Position numbers and translations under genes: made by a program. A stretch of DNA of 55,447 nucleotides from an uncultured Methylococcaceae bacterium (GTDB lineage: Bacteria; Pseudomonadota; Gammaproteobacteria; Methylococcales; Methylomonadaceae): positions 1 through 55,447 of the forward strand of contig CAJAQT010000155.1 of NCBI GenBank assembly GCA_903944165.1, in the 5' to 3' direction. The notes beneath the pieces are model-generated. The model saw only the letters and a list, made by a program, of their open reading frames with translations. It was not told where the DNA came from and did no database searches. Shown here one piece after another: positions 9,534 through 17,904 of this stretch; the first letter of the stretch is position 1; each line of letters opens with the position of its first letter.

Positions 9534-9770
9534 TTATTTTTTATTTCTATGCATTATCAGTGCCGCAGTAATTGCAGCAATGATTGCTTTGTCTTCTGGT
9601 GTGTTAATTTTAGCCGATGTTGATTTTATATTAACTGGCTGGTCAGGGAAAAAACGTTGTATAAATAATGACATGCCATTGATAGCAATGACCAGCATAG
9701 TAAGAAATAAAAAAACAACGGACATTCCAACAAACATTAACTCTATGCCGCGACCCATTAACTCCGTCAT
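9534..9770 (-). CDS. oadG: Oxaloacetate decarboxylase gamma subunit OadG
   Basis: Small membrane subunit that holds OadA to OadB. The frame is open further upstream, but I placed the start at ATG 9770: AAGGAG lies 8 bases before it, and MTELMGRGIELMFVGMSVV matches the family beginning. The resulting 78-residue protein has one N-terminal transmembrane helix followed by a soluble tail ending in AALIMHRNKK. It lacks the very His-rich Zn-binding tail seen in some OadG proteins. First gene of oadGAB. Confidence 0.9.
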   Translation of the reverse strand: MTELMGRGIELMFVGMSVVFLFLTMLVIAINGMSLFIQRFFPDQPVNIKSTSAKINTPEDKAIIAAITAALIMHRNKK

Positions 9771-10058
9771 GATTACACTCCTTATTTTTAAAGTATAAAT
9801 ACTCTTGTCATTTAAATTATTGTTTAAATACATTATGCAGAAAATTAAGCGGCTAAACAAACTAAAGTCGCTAAAATCAGCAGTTTTATTCTCTTAAAAT
9901 CACAAATTAGTGGAATAATTTGATAAATATATCATTTTAATTTCTAGCTAAGCAGGCATAATGATTACAGGCCTGGTTAGGAAAACAGTGACATAATTAT
10001 GCCTGTGTTGACGACCTCATGGCGTTTAAATTATTTTCATTTACTCTTTAATTAACGT

Positions 10059-11198
10059 ATGGATAGAACTTTATTTTTAGTGCAAGAGCTTGTTAAGCTT
10101 GAATCAATTACCCCCAATGATGCAGGCTGCCAAGACTTTATTTCGGCTTGTTTAACATCATGTGGCTTTACTCATGAACAAATGGATTATGTAGATACTA
10201 AAAATAGTTGGTACAGGCGAGGCACTGCTAAGCCATTGTTTGTTTTTCTTGGTCATACCGATGTTGTGCCTGTTGGTGACCCTAGTTGTTGGTTATCGCC
10301 GCCTTTTATGCCAACGATTACTAACGATAGATTATTTGGGCGTGGCGTAGCAGATATGAAAGGCGCCATTGCAGCATTTATTGTGGCAGTGGAACGATTT
10401 GTAAAGGCATTTCCAGATCATCAAGGGTCTATTGCGATGTTATTAACCAGTGATGAAGAGGGTATAGCGACCAATGGTGTCGTAAAAGTGGTTGAGCAAC
10501 TTGAGCAGCGCCATGAAAAAATAGACTGGTGCTTAGTTGGCGAACCTTCATGTAAAAATAATTTAGGTGATGTACTGCGGGTGGGTCGACGCGGCTCTTT
10601 ATGTGCAAAGCTCACTATTTATGGCGTGCAAGGCCATGTTGCGTATCCTGATCTTGCAGAAAACCCTATTCATACATGCGCTCCATTTTTACAGGCTTTG
10701 GCTAATGAATCATGGGATCAAGGCAATACATTTTTTCCGCCCAGTCGATTGCAAATATCAAACATTCATTCCGGCACAGGTGCTGAAAATGTAATTCCTG
10801 GAGAGCTTCAGATTCAATTTAATATTCGCTTTTCAACTGAATTAAACGAGCACATTATTAAACAACGTGTTGATGAATTATTAACTAAATTTGCTTTGAA
10901 GCATGATATTGAATGGCGCTTGTCAGGACAGCCGTTTCTTACGGAGGCAGGTGAGTTAGTTGCTGCAACTGAACTTGCCATTAAAAAAATTACGGGCATA
11001 AAGGTTTTAAAAGATACGGGTGGTGGAACTTCTGATGGGCGTTTTATAGCACCAACCGGTGCGCAAGTTGTTGAGTTTGGCTTACTAAATGAAACAATTC
11101 ATAAAATAAATGAAAATATTTTAGTCACTGATTTGGCTTTATTAGCTGATATTTATGAACAAATTTTAATTAATTTGTTGCTGAAGTCGACAAAATAA
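10059..11198 (+). CDS. dapE: Succinyl-diaminopimelate desuccinylase
   Basis: Zinc hydrolase that removes succinate from N-succinyl-LL-diaminopimelate in lysine and peptidoglycan precursor synthesis. The 379-residue protein is a standard M20 peptidase-fold enzyme. Metal and active-site segments are present: FLGHTDVVPVGD near residue 65, GVADMKGAIAAF (bridging Asp), TSDEEGIATNG (catalytic Glu pair) and GEPSC. The C-terminal GGTSDGRF and FGLLNETIHKINE are also typical of DapE. No clear Shine-Dalgarno sequence precedes the ATG (TTAATTAACGT upstream). It stands alone on the plus strand, divergent from oadG across 288 bases. Confidence 0.96.
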   Translation: MDRTLFLVQELVKLESITPNDAGCQDFISACLTSCGFTHEQMDYVDTKNSWYRRGTAKPLFVFLGHTDVVPVGDPSCWLSPPFMPTITNDRLFGRGVADMKGAIAAFIVAVERFVKAFPDHQGSIAMLLTSDEEGIATNGVVKVVEQLEQRHEKIDWCLVGEPSCKNNLGDVLRVGRRGSLCAKLTIYGVQGHVAYPDLAENPIHTCAPFLQALANESWDQGNTFFPPSRLQISNIHSGTGAENVIPGELQIQFNIRFSTELNEHIIKQRVDELLTKFALKHDIEWRLSGQPFLTEAGELVAATELAIKKITGIKVLKDTGGGTSDGRFIAPTGAQVVEFGLLNETIHKINENILVTDLALLADIYEQILINLLLKSTK

Positions 11199-11274
11199 CA
11201 AGCAGTCAAGGCTAAGGATTCTTATTGAAGGTAAGAAAACTATATTAATTAACTAGGGCAGGAAAACTAACATC

Positions 11275-11778
11275 ATGTATTTTTTTATAGTGCTTAATAT
11301 TGTTTTATGTATTTTCGAGCAACAAGCAAGACTAATCATTGCGCCTCTTGCCATTGAGGTGTGTTATTTTGTGCTGTTTTTAGCGTTGTTATGTTTGGTA
11401 ATTGTGTCACTTAAAAAAGCAGAGTCTGTGCTATGGCATGATGTATTTTCAAGTTTAGTCATAGTTGTTTGGTTTATATATTGGCGCTATTTATTTAAGG
11501 ATGATTCAATTATTTTTTTCTTTTTTCCGCTTTATTTCTTTAGCATGGGCGCGTTAATTGAGTTGTTTTTTTCAGCGCCAAGCAAGCATACAGATGTGGA
11601 GACACTTAAGTATATGGCATCAATAAAAGGTAATTATTTATTTAAGCCTTGGATAATAATGATGGGCGTATTAATCAGCTTAAGTCTGGAGGACAATTAT
11701 TTGTTATTTCCAGTATTGATGACGTTGTTGCTAATAAGATTAAAATTTTCAATATATCTTAACAGTGTCAGTGGTTAA
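11275..11778 (+). CDS. Unrecognised integral membrane protein
   Basis: 167 residues with roughly five hydrophobic segments: an N-terminal one (YFFIVLNIVLCIF), EVCYFVLFLALLCLVIVSL, SSLVIVVWFIYWRYLF, a very Phe-rich one (DSIIFFFFPLYFFSMGALIEL) and a C-terminal pair around WIIMMGVLIS and LLFPVLMTLLLI. A short charged loop (SAPSKHTDVETLKYMAS) separates the last two. A CAGGAAAA ribosome site lies before the ATG. I do not recognise a family. It follows dapE by 76 bases and could share its transcript, but nothing ties it functionally. Base usage is similar to its neighbours. It looks like a real gene because of the ribosome site and coherent membrane topology. Confidence 0.75.
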   Translation: MYFFIVLNIVLCIFEQQARLIIAPLAIEVCYFVLFLALLCLVIVSLKKAESVLWHDVFSSLVIVVWFIYWRYLFKDDSIIFFFFPLYFFSMGALIELFFSAPSKHTDVETLKYMASIKGNYLFKPWIIMMGVLISLSLEDNYLLFPVLMTLLLIRLKFSIYLNSVSG

Positions 11779-11802
11779 TGATTTAGGTTTAGCTAGTCCG
11801 CA

Positions 11803-12792
11803 TTAGGCGTGTTTATATTTATGTTTTTTAATGATTTTTTTATGTTTGATAAGATTTTTTGGGTGTTTGCGCTTAGTTAAGGTTGGTGTTGCCGTTGCCA
11901 TTGCCGTTGCCGTTGCACCTTTTCCACAAGATAATTGGTAAGGCGGGGACAAGGAAGATTTGCTGGTTAAGGAGCTAATATGTTTATGGTTGTTGATTTT
12001 AAAATGGTCTGCAAAGCCATCGTTCATCATATTTGACATTAATTGATAGCGTTCAAGGCTAGTCATTCCGCCCATGACAACACCAATCAAATGTTTATTA
12101 CTTTGATGTGCTGAGGAGATTAAGTTATAGCCAGAGCCACAAGTAAAGCCAGTTTTCATACCTTCAGCGCCAGGGTAATTCGCGGTAAATTTATTAATTC
12201 CACGTAATTCATGGCCTTTAAAATTAAAGCTATGCGCTGAAAAATAAGGATAAAAATTAGGGAAATCATGGCGAATTTTCCAAGCTAATAAAGCAAGGTC
12301 TCGTGGTGTAGTGGACTGCCAAGGGTGCGGTAAGCCTGTTGCATTCATGAAGTGAGAGTCATACATACCAATTGCATGCGCTTTTGCCGTCATTTTGGAA
12401 GCAAAATTTTGTTCATTCCCCCCTAAAAACTCAGCTAACACTACGGAAGCATCATTTGCGGAACGTGTTATTAATGCCAGAATTGCGTCTTGAACAGATA
12501 TTCTTTCGCCGGTTCTTAAGCCTAGTTTACTGTTTGGTTGACTTGCCGCATGCTTTGAAACAGGCATGCTGTCAGCTAAGCTAATTTGTTTTTGACTTAG
12601 TGCATGAAAGGTAAGGTAAAGCGTCATGACTTTGGTAAGGGATGCCGGATACCATGGGTGATTGGCATTGTTTTCATAAATAACATTACCAGAGTTTGCA
12701 TCTATTAATATCGATGCGTAACTGCTGTAGCTATTCTGCGGTGTAAAAAAACTGAGTATAAAAAAAATTACCGTTAATTTTTTAAAATGCAT
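11803..12792 (-). CDS. D-alanyl-D-alanine carboxypeptidase, family S11 (DacA-like)
   Basis: Periplasmic penicillin-binding protein that trims peptidoglycan stem peptides. A signal peptide (KKLTVIFFILSFF) is followed by the three active-site motifs: SLTK with nucleophile S51, SAN at 111-113 and KTG at 213-215. It has 329 residues. After the catalytic domain (about residue 260) the usual DacA C-terminal beta domain and amphipathic membrane anchor are missing. Instead there is an Ala/Thr linker (residues coded by a hexanucleotide repeat) and a Lys/His-rich end (KRKHPKNLIKHKK and on to KHKYKHA). The basic tail might bind polyanionic wall, membrane or DNA, but that is speculation. The gene converges on the preceding membrane-protein gene and stands alone. 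Confidence 0.9.
   Translation of the reverse strand: MHFKKLTVIFFILSFFTPQNSYSSYASILIDANSGNVIYENNANHPWYPASLTKVMTLYLTFHALSQKQISLADSMPVSKHAASQPNSKLGLRTGERISVQDAILALITRSANDASVVLAEFLGGNEQNFASKMTAKAHAIGMYDSHFMNATGLPHPWQSTTPRDLALLAWKIRHDFPNFYPYFSAHSFNFKGHELRGINKFTANYPGAEGMKTGFTCGSGYNLISSAHQSNKHLIGVVMGGMTSLERYQLMSNMMNDGFADHFKINNHKHISSLTSKSSLSPPYQLSCGKGATATAMATATPTLTKRKHPKNLIKHKKIIKKHKYKHA
11888..11917. repeat. Hexanucleotide tandem repeat inside the carboxypeptidase gene
   Basis: Five head-to-tail six-base units GTTGCC, GTTGCC, ATTGCC, GTTGCC, GTTGCA (plus-strand view). On the coding strand they give the alternating Ala-Thr/Met linker ATATAMATAT before the basic tail. Unit length is a multiple of three, so slippage would change linker length without a frameshift. 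Confidence 0.85.
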
Positions 12793-13219
12793 CGTTAATT
12801 ATGTTGTAGAGAAGTAAATGGCTGCATTCTATCAAATGATAAAATATATTTCATTGTTGACTATAGGTATATGCTGTTTTTGAGGTTAAACAATAAATGT
12901 CTCCTCTTTGAAAAAGAGCACCAAAATGGCAGTAAGCACTCAATTCTTCGCACAACCCTACAGGCCAAGCATATCAACGTTACCCATCGCTAGCATTCTC
13001 TGCATACACACCAGTTAGTTATTGGAAGTGCAATAAACAATTGATTAAGGTATTACGGTGACGGTCATATTTGCCGTATTAAATAATCTGACTAGACTAC
13101 GCCATGTTAAAGTGTAGTCTAGTAAGTCGTCTAACTTATTGTTTTATTTGTATATTGATGTGGGCTTCGAACCCGTGGCTGGATGATTAAAGATCAGATC
13201 GTAAGTATTTAGCTATGGT
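12793..13219. other. 427-base gene-free gap between the carboxypeptidase and MscS-fusion genes
   Basis: No convincing gene. A stretch at about 12900-13040 is less AT-rich than its surroundings and contains only a 30-codon frame without support. It might be a degraded intergenic repeat. A 10-bp perfect hairpin lies at 13091-13123. Carboxypeptidase promoter signals should be at the low-coordinate end, but I see no good -35/-10 pair. Confidence 0.5.
13091..13123. terminator. Hairpin downstream of the MscS-fusion gene
   Basis: ACTAGACTAC (13091-13100) is perfectly complementary to GTAGTCTAGT (13114-13123) with a 13-base loop. It lies about 100 bases past the stop of the minus-strand channel gene. 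On that strand it is followed by CAGATTATTTAAT, a weak U-rich stretch. Terminator role is inferred from position. Confidence 0.5.
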
Positions 13220-16180
13220 TTAGCTTGCAGCAGTTATCGCGCCTTTAGTTAAGTCAATAGTAACTTCTGCAATGTCTTTACTTTCATTCAGTCGGTTGAT
13301 CTCTTCAAAGGGTATTCTTGCCTGGGTAAACTCATGAAAAATAGCTTTCCAGACTTCATCTCTAAAGACTTTATGTTTTTTGAATTCATAAATACTAAAC
13401 GAAATAATATATTCAGCCATTACACCGCACTCAAGATATACATAGCCATTAAAATATTGTTCGGGTGTTTTAATATCATGAATGCCTTTGACACTTGCCA
13501 GCGCAGTTTTAAGATGACTCAAAATTAATTCTGGCTCATATTTTTGTGGCATGTTTAATTTAAGCCCTATTTTAGAATAATCTTCAATATAATTAACAAT
13601 TTCAGCGGCCGCAACTAAGCTATTTGGGATGCTGATAATATTGTTGTCTAAATCTTTAACTTTCAAGCTACGCCAAGTCATGTCAATGACTTGAACACGG
13701 TCAAAGGTTTTTATTTTAATATAGTCACCAATTGAAAAGGGGCGCTCAAGGTTAACTACAATGCCTGAAAAGATGTTTGCAATATTTCCTTGCACAGCTA
13801 AACCTAAAATCATCGCGAATAAACCACTTGTTGCTAATAAGCTGGATAATGGCTTATTAAATACGAACGCCACAATACAAAAGAAAAATAAGATATAAAC
13901 AAGTCCGCTAGTAAAGTTTTTAATAACGCCAGGAATTTTTCGTTGAGATTTTTTCTCCATCGGAGGCCATAAAAATAGGTTAAGTGCTAATACAATTAAC
14001 GTAGCTGGCACAATCCACCAGAGTGAATCGTAAACCATAACAATTAAATCGATACTATGGTTGGATAGGTTTTCATCAATGGCAATTTCAATGGTTAAGT
14101 TGCCGATGGCTAATAACGATACGTACCAAAAAACCACCCGCATTACCCAAGAAGACGCTAGCCAGAAGAAAATAATATCTTCTTTATACGTCAAATCTTT
14201 TTCGCTGGTAGCATTAGCATGCTTTTTCCAATTGTATTTATTATCAATTAAGCGCGCTGCAATGCTGCCTAATATGCCAAAAATACCTATGTAGACAAAG
14301 TATACGGGGTTGACGTAATCATTGAGGTTAAATCGATCTTCTGCAAGTAGAACTTCATAATCAATTTTAGAGAAATCAGGGCCAATGGCACCATAACCTA
14401 CATACATTGGTTCGCCAAAGGTTGGGATGATAGTAATCGATTGATAAAACTGTGCGGCAAGAATTTTCCAATCGGGAAGAGATTGTAAAATATGATCAGC
14501 ACTTACTTTATCTTTTAAGCTGGTATTACTATTAAGTGCCATGCCTAAGTCGTCAATAACATAAATAACGTTATTTTTATTGAAGTTTTTATGACGGAAA
14601 GATAAGCCTACGACATGACTTCCATGACGAAATTTTTCGGTTGAAAAGTCGATATTAAATTCATGTTTTATGCGGTACCGTTTAAACATAACGCCGTCTT
14701 TTTGATAGGAAAGAACGGGTTTGTCTAGGTTTAATTCTGTGCCGGCATTTATAAACATGAGGTCGGCAGGATCAAAGTTACCGCGATACCGAAACCAAAT
14801 GGAGAAGTCTAATTCAGCTGAGTTTTTAGTGAGATCTAATTTGGATACATCATGCAGTTCGATACCCGTATAAATCACATTGGTTTTGTACATAAAGCGG
14901 TCAATGACATACAGCATTTTGCCAGATTTTAATTCTTCTATGTAATTAACCGAGCTATTTGGCTTGATAGGTTGTAATTGCGTGGGCGCAGCAATAATAG
15001 TTTGACCATCGTAAACACCTATTTGTGTGGTTTTTTGTGCTTCACGATTTTTATCAAACCAGTTTTCACCTGTTGCACCATGAAGTGCTAGATCAGGTGT
15101 GTTTAAGGCGTACAGGTATTTTAAAATAATTTCTTTTTCGATGTTTCCAGCAGTTAACGATTGATTTAAGATTTCTTTTAAAATTAACTTAATTGCATCA
15201 TGACCATAGGCAGAAATCCAGTCTGGATATTCGCCAAAGCGTTGTAAATAGCTGTTTTTAAACCGTTGTTCTTCCGACCCTGAGGTGTCAAATAACAGTG
15301 GCGCAGAAAAAATAATATCGTTAGTATAGCGAGCGATATCCGCTTTGTTGTTACTAATGTCGGCAATTGTGCGGTTAAAGGCATGCGTTGAAACCACATC
15401 GGTGCCAATGATTTTGTTTTTAATATTAGCATCGCGTGCTTTGACAACAAATTTTGCAGAATCAGCCGCATTACCCACAAAGAAGATAGAACCTAAGTCT
15501 TGTTTGTCCTTTATGTTGGCAATAACCTGTTCAATGGAATTTGCTTGGTCATTCGTGTCGTAAGAAAATTCGTAATGAATTTTTGTGCCAAAACGCTCAT
15601 AGACATCGCTGAACTGTTTTGCCATATTAATCCCTTTTTGGGTATTATCATGAACGATGGTAATAATCATTAGGCCTAAAACATTACGAGAATAATTAGC
15701 CGTAAATTGTGCTTGTTTCGTTTCGTTAAATACCGTTGAGAAGAAATGCGGATTATCTTTAAAGGGCGCATTGTCGATTGACGCAAGATTTAAAAAAGGA
15801 ATTTTTTCTTTTTTAACGCTCTCTATGACTGCTTTGGTACTATTAACATCAGTTAAGCTAATAAGGCCAATAACATCATTATTCTTAACAAAATCATCAA
15901 TATTGCTAAGCAGCTGTGGATCGGCTGCAGAAAAATTTTGCACCTTGATATTTTTGGGATTGATGTATTTGGTATTGTCAATTTTTGCAATGAATGAGCT
16001 AATACCATTGTTAATAGACTCTTGGTCATGAGGGTTGGTGGTAATGATCCCTACATGAACATTATGCTTGCTTTCTTTAAACCAAATGCTATAAACAAAA
16101 AATGAAGTGATTGCACTCAGCACAATAATGCTGGCAATAATGATAAAAAGCTTTCTTCTTTCAGACATATTGGTTCTCAT
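13220..16180 (-). CDS. MscS-family channel fused to a periplasmic binding domain and a ligand-gated-channel-like beta domain
   Basis: A 986-residue mosaic. Residues 11-31 form an N-terminal membrane anchor. Residues 41-400 are a type I periplasmic-binding fold of the branched-chain amino acid receptor kind: VHVGIITTNP, then GLISLTDVNSTKAVI, KIPFLNLAS, DLGSIFFVGNAADS and YPDWISAYGHDAIKLI. Residues 425-615 are beta-rich, and the segments YTGIELHDVSKLDL, FSIWFRYRG and FNIDFSTEKFRHG recall the extracellular domain of pentameric ligand-gated channels. About five membrane helices follow (622-805). The last is the MscS pore helix (LLATSGLFAMILGLAVQGNI), followed by the MscS beta domain (SGIVVNLERPFSIGDYIKI, SIPNSLV). 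So the binding modules face the periplasm and the MscS vestibule the cytoplasm. The start could be ATG 16180 or, with GAGA upstream, 16168. The ABC exporter gene lies 113 bases upstream. Ligand unknown; gating by ligand is inference. Confidence 0.88.
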   Translation of the reverse strand: MRTNMSERRKLFIIIASIIVLSAITSFFVYSIWFKESKHNVHVGIITTNPHDQESINNGISSFIAKIDNTKYINPKNIKVQNFSAADPQLLSNIDDFVKNNDVIGLISLTDVNSTKAVIESVKKEKIPFLNLASIDNAPFKDNPHFFSTVFNETKQAQFTANYSRNVLGLMIITIVHDNTQKGINMAKQFSDVYERFGTKIHYEFSYDTNDQANSIEQVIANIKDKQDLGSIFFVGNAADSAKFVVKARDANIKNKIIGTDVVSTHAFNRTIADISNNKADIARYTNDIIFSAPLLFDTSGSEEQRFKNSYLQRFGEYPDWISAYGHDAIKLILKEILNQSLTAGNIEKEIILKYLYALNTPDLALHGATGENWFDKNREAQKTTQIGVYDGQTIIAAPTQLQPIKPNSSVNYIEELKSGKMLYVIDRFMYKTNVIYTGIELHDVSKLDLTKNSAELDFSIWFRYRGNFDPADLMFINAGTELNLDKPVLSYQKDGVMFKRYRIKHEFNIDFSTEKFRHGSHVVGLSFRHKNFNKNNVIYVIDDLGMALNSNTSLKDKVSADHILQSLPDWKILAAQFYQSITIIPTFGEPMYVGYGAIGPDFSKIDYEVLLAEDRFNLNDYVNPVYFVYIGIFGILGSIAARLIDNKYNWKKHANATSEKDLTYKEDIIFFWLASSWVMRVVFWYVSLLAIGNLTIEIAIDENLSNHSIDLIVMVYDSLWWIVPATLIVLALNLFLWPPMEKKSQRKIPGVIKNFTSGLVYILFFFCIVAFVFNKPLSSLLATSGLFAMILGLAVQGNIANIFSGIVVNLERPFSIGDYIKIKTFDRVQVIDMTWRSLKVKDLDNNIISIPNSLVAAAEIVNYIEDYSKIGLKLNMPQKYEPELILSHLKTALASVKGIHDIKTPEQYFNGYVYLECGVMAEYIISFSIYEFKKHKVFRDEVWKAIFHEFTQARIPFEEINRLNESKDIAEVTIDLTKGAITAAS

Positions 16181-16207
16181 TTATGGCATGTTGGATGAAA
16201 CACCGCA

Positions 16208-16228
16208 ACCTAGCCACGAAAGCTAGGT
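16208..16228. other. Small hairpin between the ABC exporter and MscS-fusion genes
   Basis: ACCTAGC (16208-16214) pairs with GCTAGGT (16222-16228) around a 7-base loop, in the 113-base gap between two co-directional genes. There is no U-tract on the minus strand, so a processing or stabilising element is as likely as a terminator. Confidence 0.4.
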
Positions 16229-16293
16229 CGTTTAATAAAATGTTTATTGTTTAACTAAAACAGATGATTGAATATGATTTTAGAGTTTAATTT

Positions 16294-17904
16294 TCAATTA
16301 ACAATTACACCAGATTCTAATTTAATGATTTTATCAGCTACTGAAAAATAGCGATCATCATGACTGACGGCAATAATCGTTTTGCCTTGTTGTTTTAGGT
16401 CTTTTAACAGCACTTCATAGAAATATTTTCTGAATTCAGGGTCTTGATCAGCAGCCCATTCATCGAACACATAAATCTGTTTGTTTTCCATCATTGCTGC
16501 GATGTAGGCTAAACGCTTTCTTTGTCCTGTTGATAAATCTGTATTAGAGAAACGATTATTTTTGAAGCCTGTTTTTTTCTCTAGTTTCATCGTGCTAAGC
16601 AGTTCAGTCATGCGTTTCTGATCAATGTCATCGACACCATACAGTGATTCAAATAAATGAAAGTCTGCAAAAATACTTGAGTACATCTCACGATAATGGC
16701 AGTAATCAGCTTCTTCTAGGGGTTGATTATTAAAATAGAGAGCGCCAGAGGCAGGGAAATATAGTCCTGTAATCAATTTTACTAAGGTAGATTTGCCGCT
16801 GCCATTACCGCCCACAATAAAGACGGTTTCACCTTGATTAATTTTTAAATTAATGGGGCCAATGCCAAATGTACTGCTGTTGCTAGTGTCGTGATAACAA
16901 AAATTAACCTGTTCGAGTTCAAGCGATGTGAATTCTGGAATTTCAATAGGGGTGTTGCGTAACGGTTTGCTGGCAAGATCAATTTCTGCTTCAAGGCTAT
17001 AGAGATTTTCAACCGCGACATTGGCGCGTCCAAAAATAGGTAATGCGCCTACGACAGTGCTTAATGGACCAAATAAAAACAGGACAGCAACGGTAATTCC
17101 AACAACTTCGTTAGCATTAATGAAAGTAAGAATAGGTAGGGCAAAAATAATGACGGCACAGACAATAAAGAAAGCCGTTTGCGCAAACATTAAATCAATA
17201 ACAAAATTGAGGCCAGTGGCAACTTTAATATCTTTTGCTTCTTTTGAAATAATTTTTATATGATCAAACAGTGCATTATTTTTTTTATGATTAATTTTGA
17301 TTTCTTTAAAGCCCATTAAAATACTATCAATGCCAGTAAAAAAATCAGCTTCTTTTGTTGAAGCTTCATGTAGTTGTTTATTGATGTATCGAGAGTTATA
17401 TAAATACATAAATATTGATAAAACAATGACAATCCCGGTAACAATAAAGCCAGGAATTGATAGCCAAGCAATATAAAGTAAGCAAATAACGACAACAATC
17501 ATTTGTTGGCAGGCATTGATAAGAATAATCGCAGATTCTGAAATAAGGCTGGCGTCTTGAGTAATGCGCGTAAAAATAGCTGCGTGCCCAGTTGTCTCAA
17601 TGAAAGCCAATTCGGTTTGGCGTAGTTTATTGGTGATACGAATGCGGACGCGATCAATCGCATTTTCTGCAATGACAATGGCTTGTTTTAATGAGTATTG
17701 TCGAGTGTAAATGAGCAGCAGAAGATCAGCAAAGAACAGAAAAAAGTTTTGCATTTGCAAATCTTCATTTCTGCCAACAGATGCAGCAGCGTCGTTCATT
17801 ATCATTAATAAATAGCCATTAGCTAATCCTGAAACTAAGGCAGTAAAAATGATTTGGGATTTTGGCGGGCGGCTTTCTTTGCTAAAAAAATCTAATAATT
17901 GCAT
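16294..17904 (-). CDS. ABC exporter of the cyclic-peptide (SyrD/PvdE) type
   Basis: A 536-residue half-transporter. The N-terminal membrane domain (to about residue 295) has six hydrophobic segments. The nucleotide-binding domain has Walker A GGNGSGKS (365-372), signature LSTGQ (457-461), Walker B IYVFDE ending at D481-E482, and the switch histidine H515 in AVSHDDRYF. Size and the features EWAADQDPEFRKYFY and IFADFHLFE match the cyclic-peptide transporter family, which exports siderophore precursors or lipopeptides such as syringomycin and pyoverdine. No peptide synthetase or precursor gene is in the window, so the substrate is unknown. It is followed on the same strand by the MscS-fusion gene (113 bases). 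A dimer in the inner membrane is expected. Confidence 0.88.
   Translation of the reverse strand: MQLLDFFSKESRPPKSQIIFTALVSGLANGYLLMIMNDAAASVGRNEDLQMQNFFLFFADLLLLIYTRQYSLKQAIVIAENAIDRVRIRITNKLRQTELAFIETTGHAAIFTRITQDASLISESAIILINACQQMIVVVICLLYIAWLSIPGFIVTGIVIVLSIFMYLYNSRYINKQLHEASTKEADFFTGIDSILMGFKEIKINHKKNNALFDHIKIISKEAKDIKVATGLNFVIDLMFAQTAFFIVCAVIIFALPILTFINANEVVGITVAVLFLFGPLSTVVGALPIFGRANVAVENLYSLEAEIDLASKPLRNTPIEIPEFTSLELEQVNFCYHDTSNSSTFGIGPINLKINQGETVFIVGGNGSGKSTLVKLITGLYFPASGALYFNNQPLEEADYCHYREMYSSIFADFHLFESLYGVDDIDQKRMTELLSTMKLEKKTGFKNNRFSNTDLSTGQRKRLAYIAAMMENKQIYVFDEWAADQDPEFRKYFYEVLLKDLKQQGKTIIAVSHDDRYFSVADKIIKLESGVIVN

Noticed and set aside
13162-13174. GGGTTCGAAGCCC on the minus strand, like a tRNA T-arm
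   Set aside because: Only three stem pairs form; the outer two positions mismatch and no anticodon or acceptor arms surround it.
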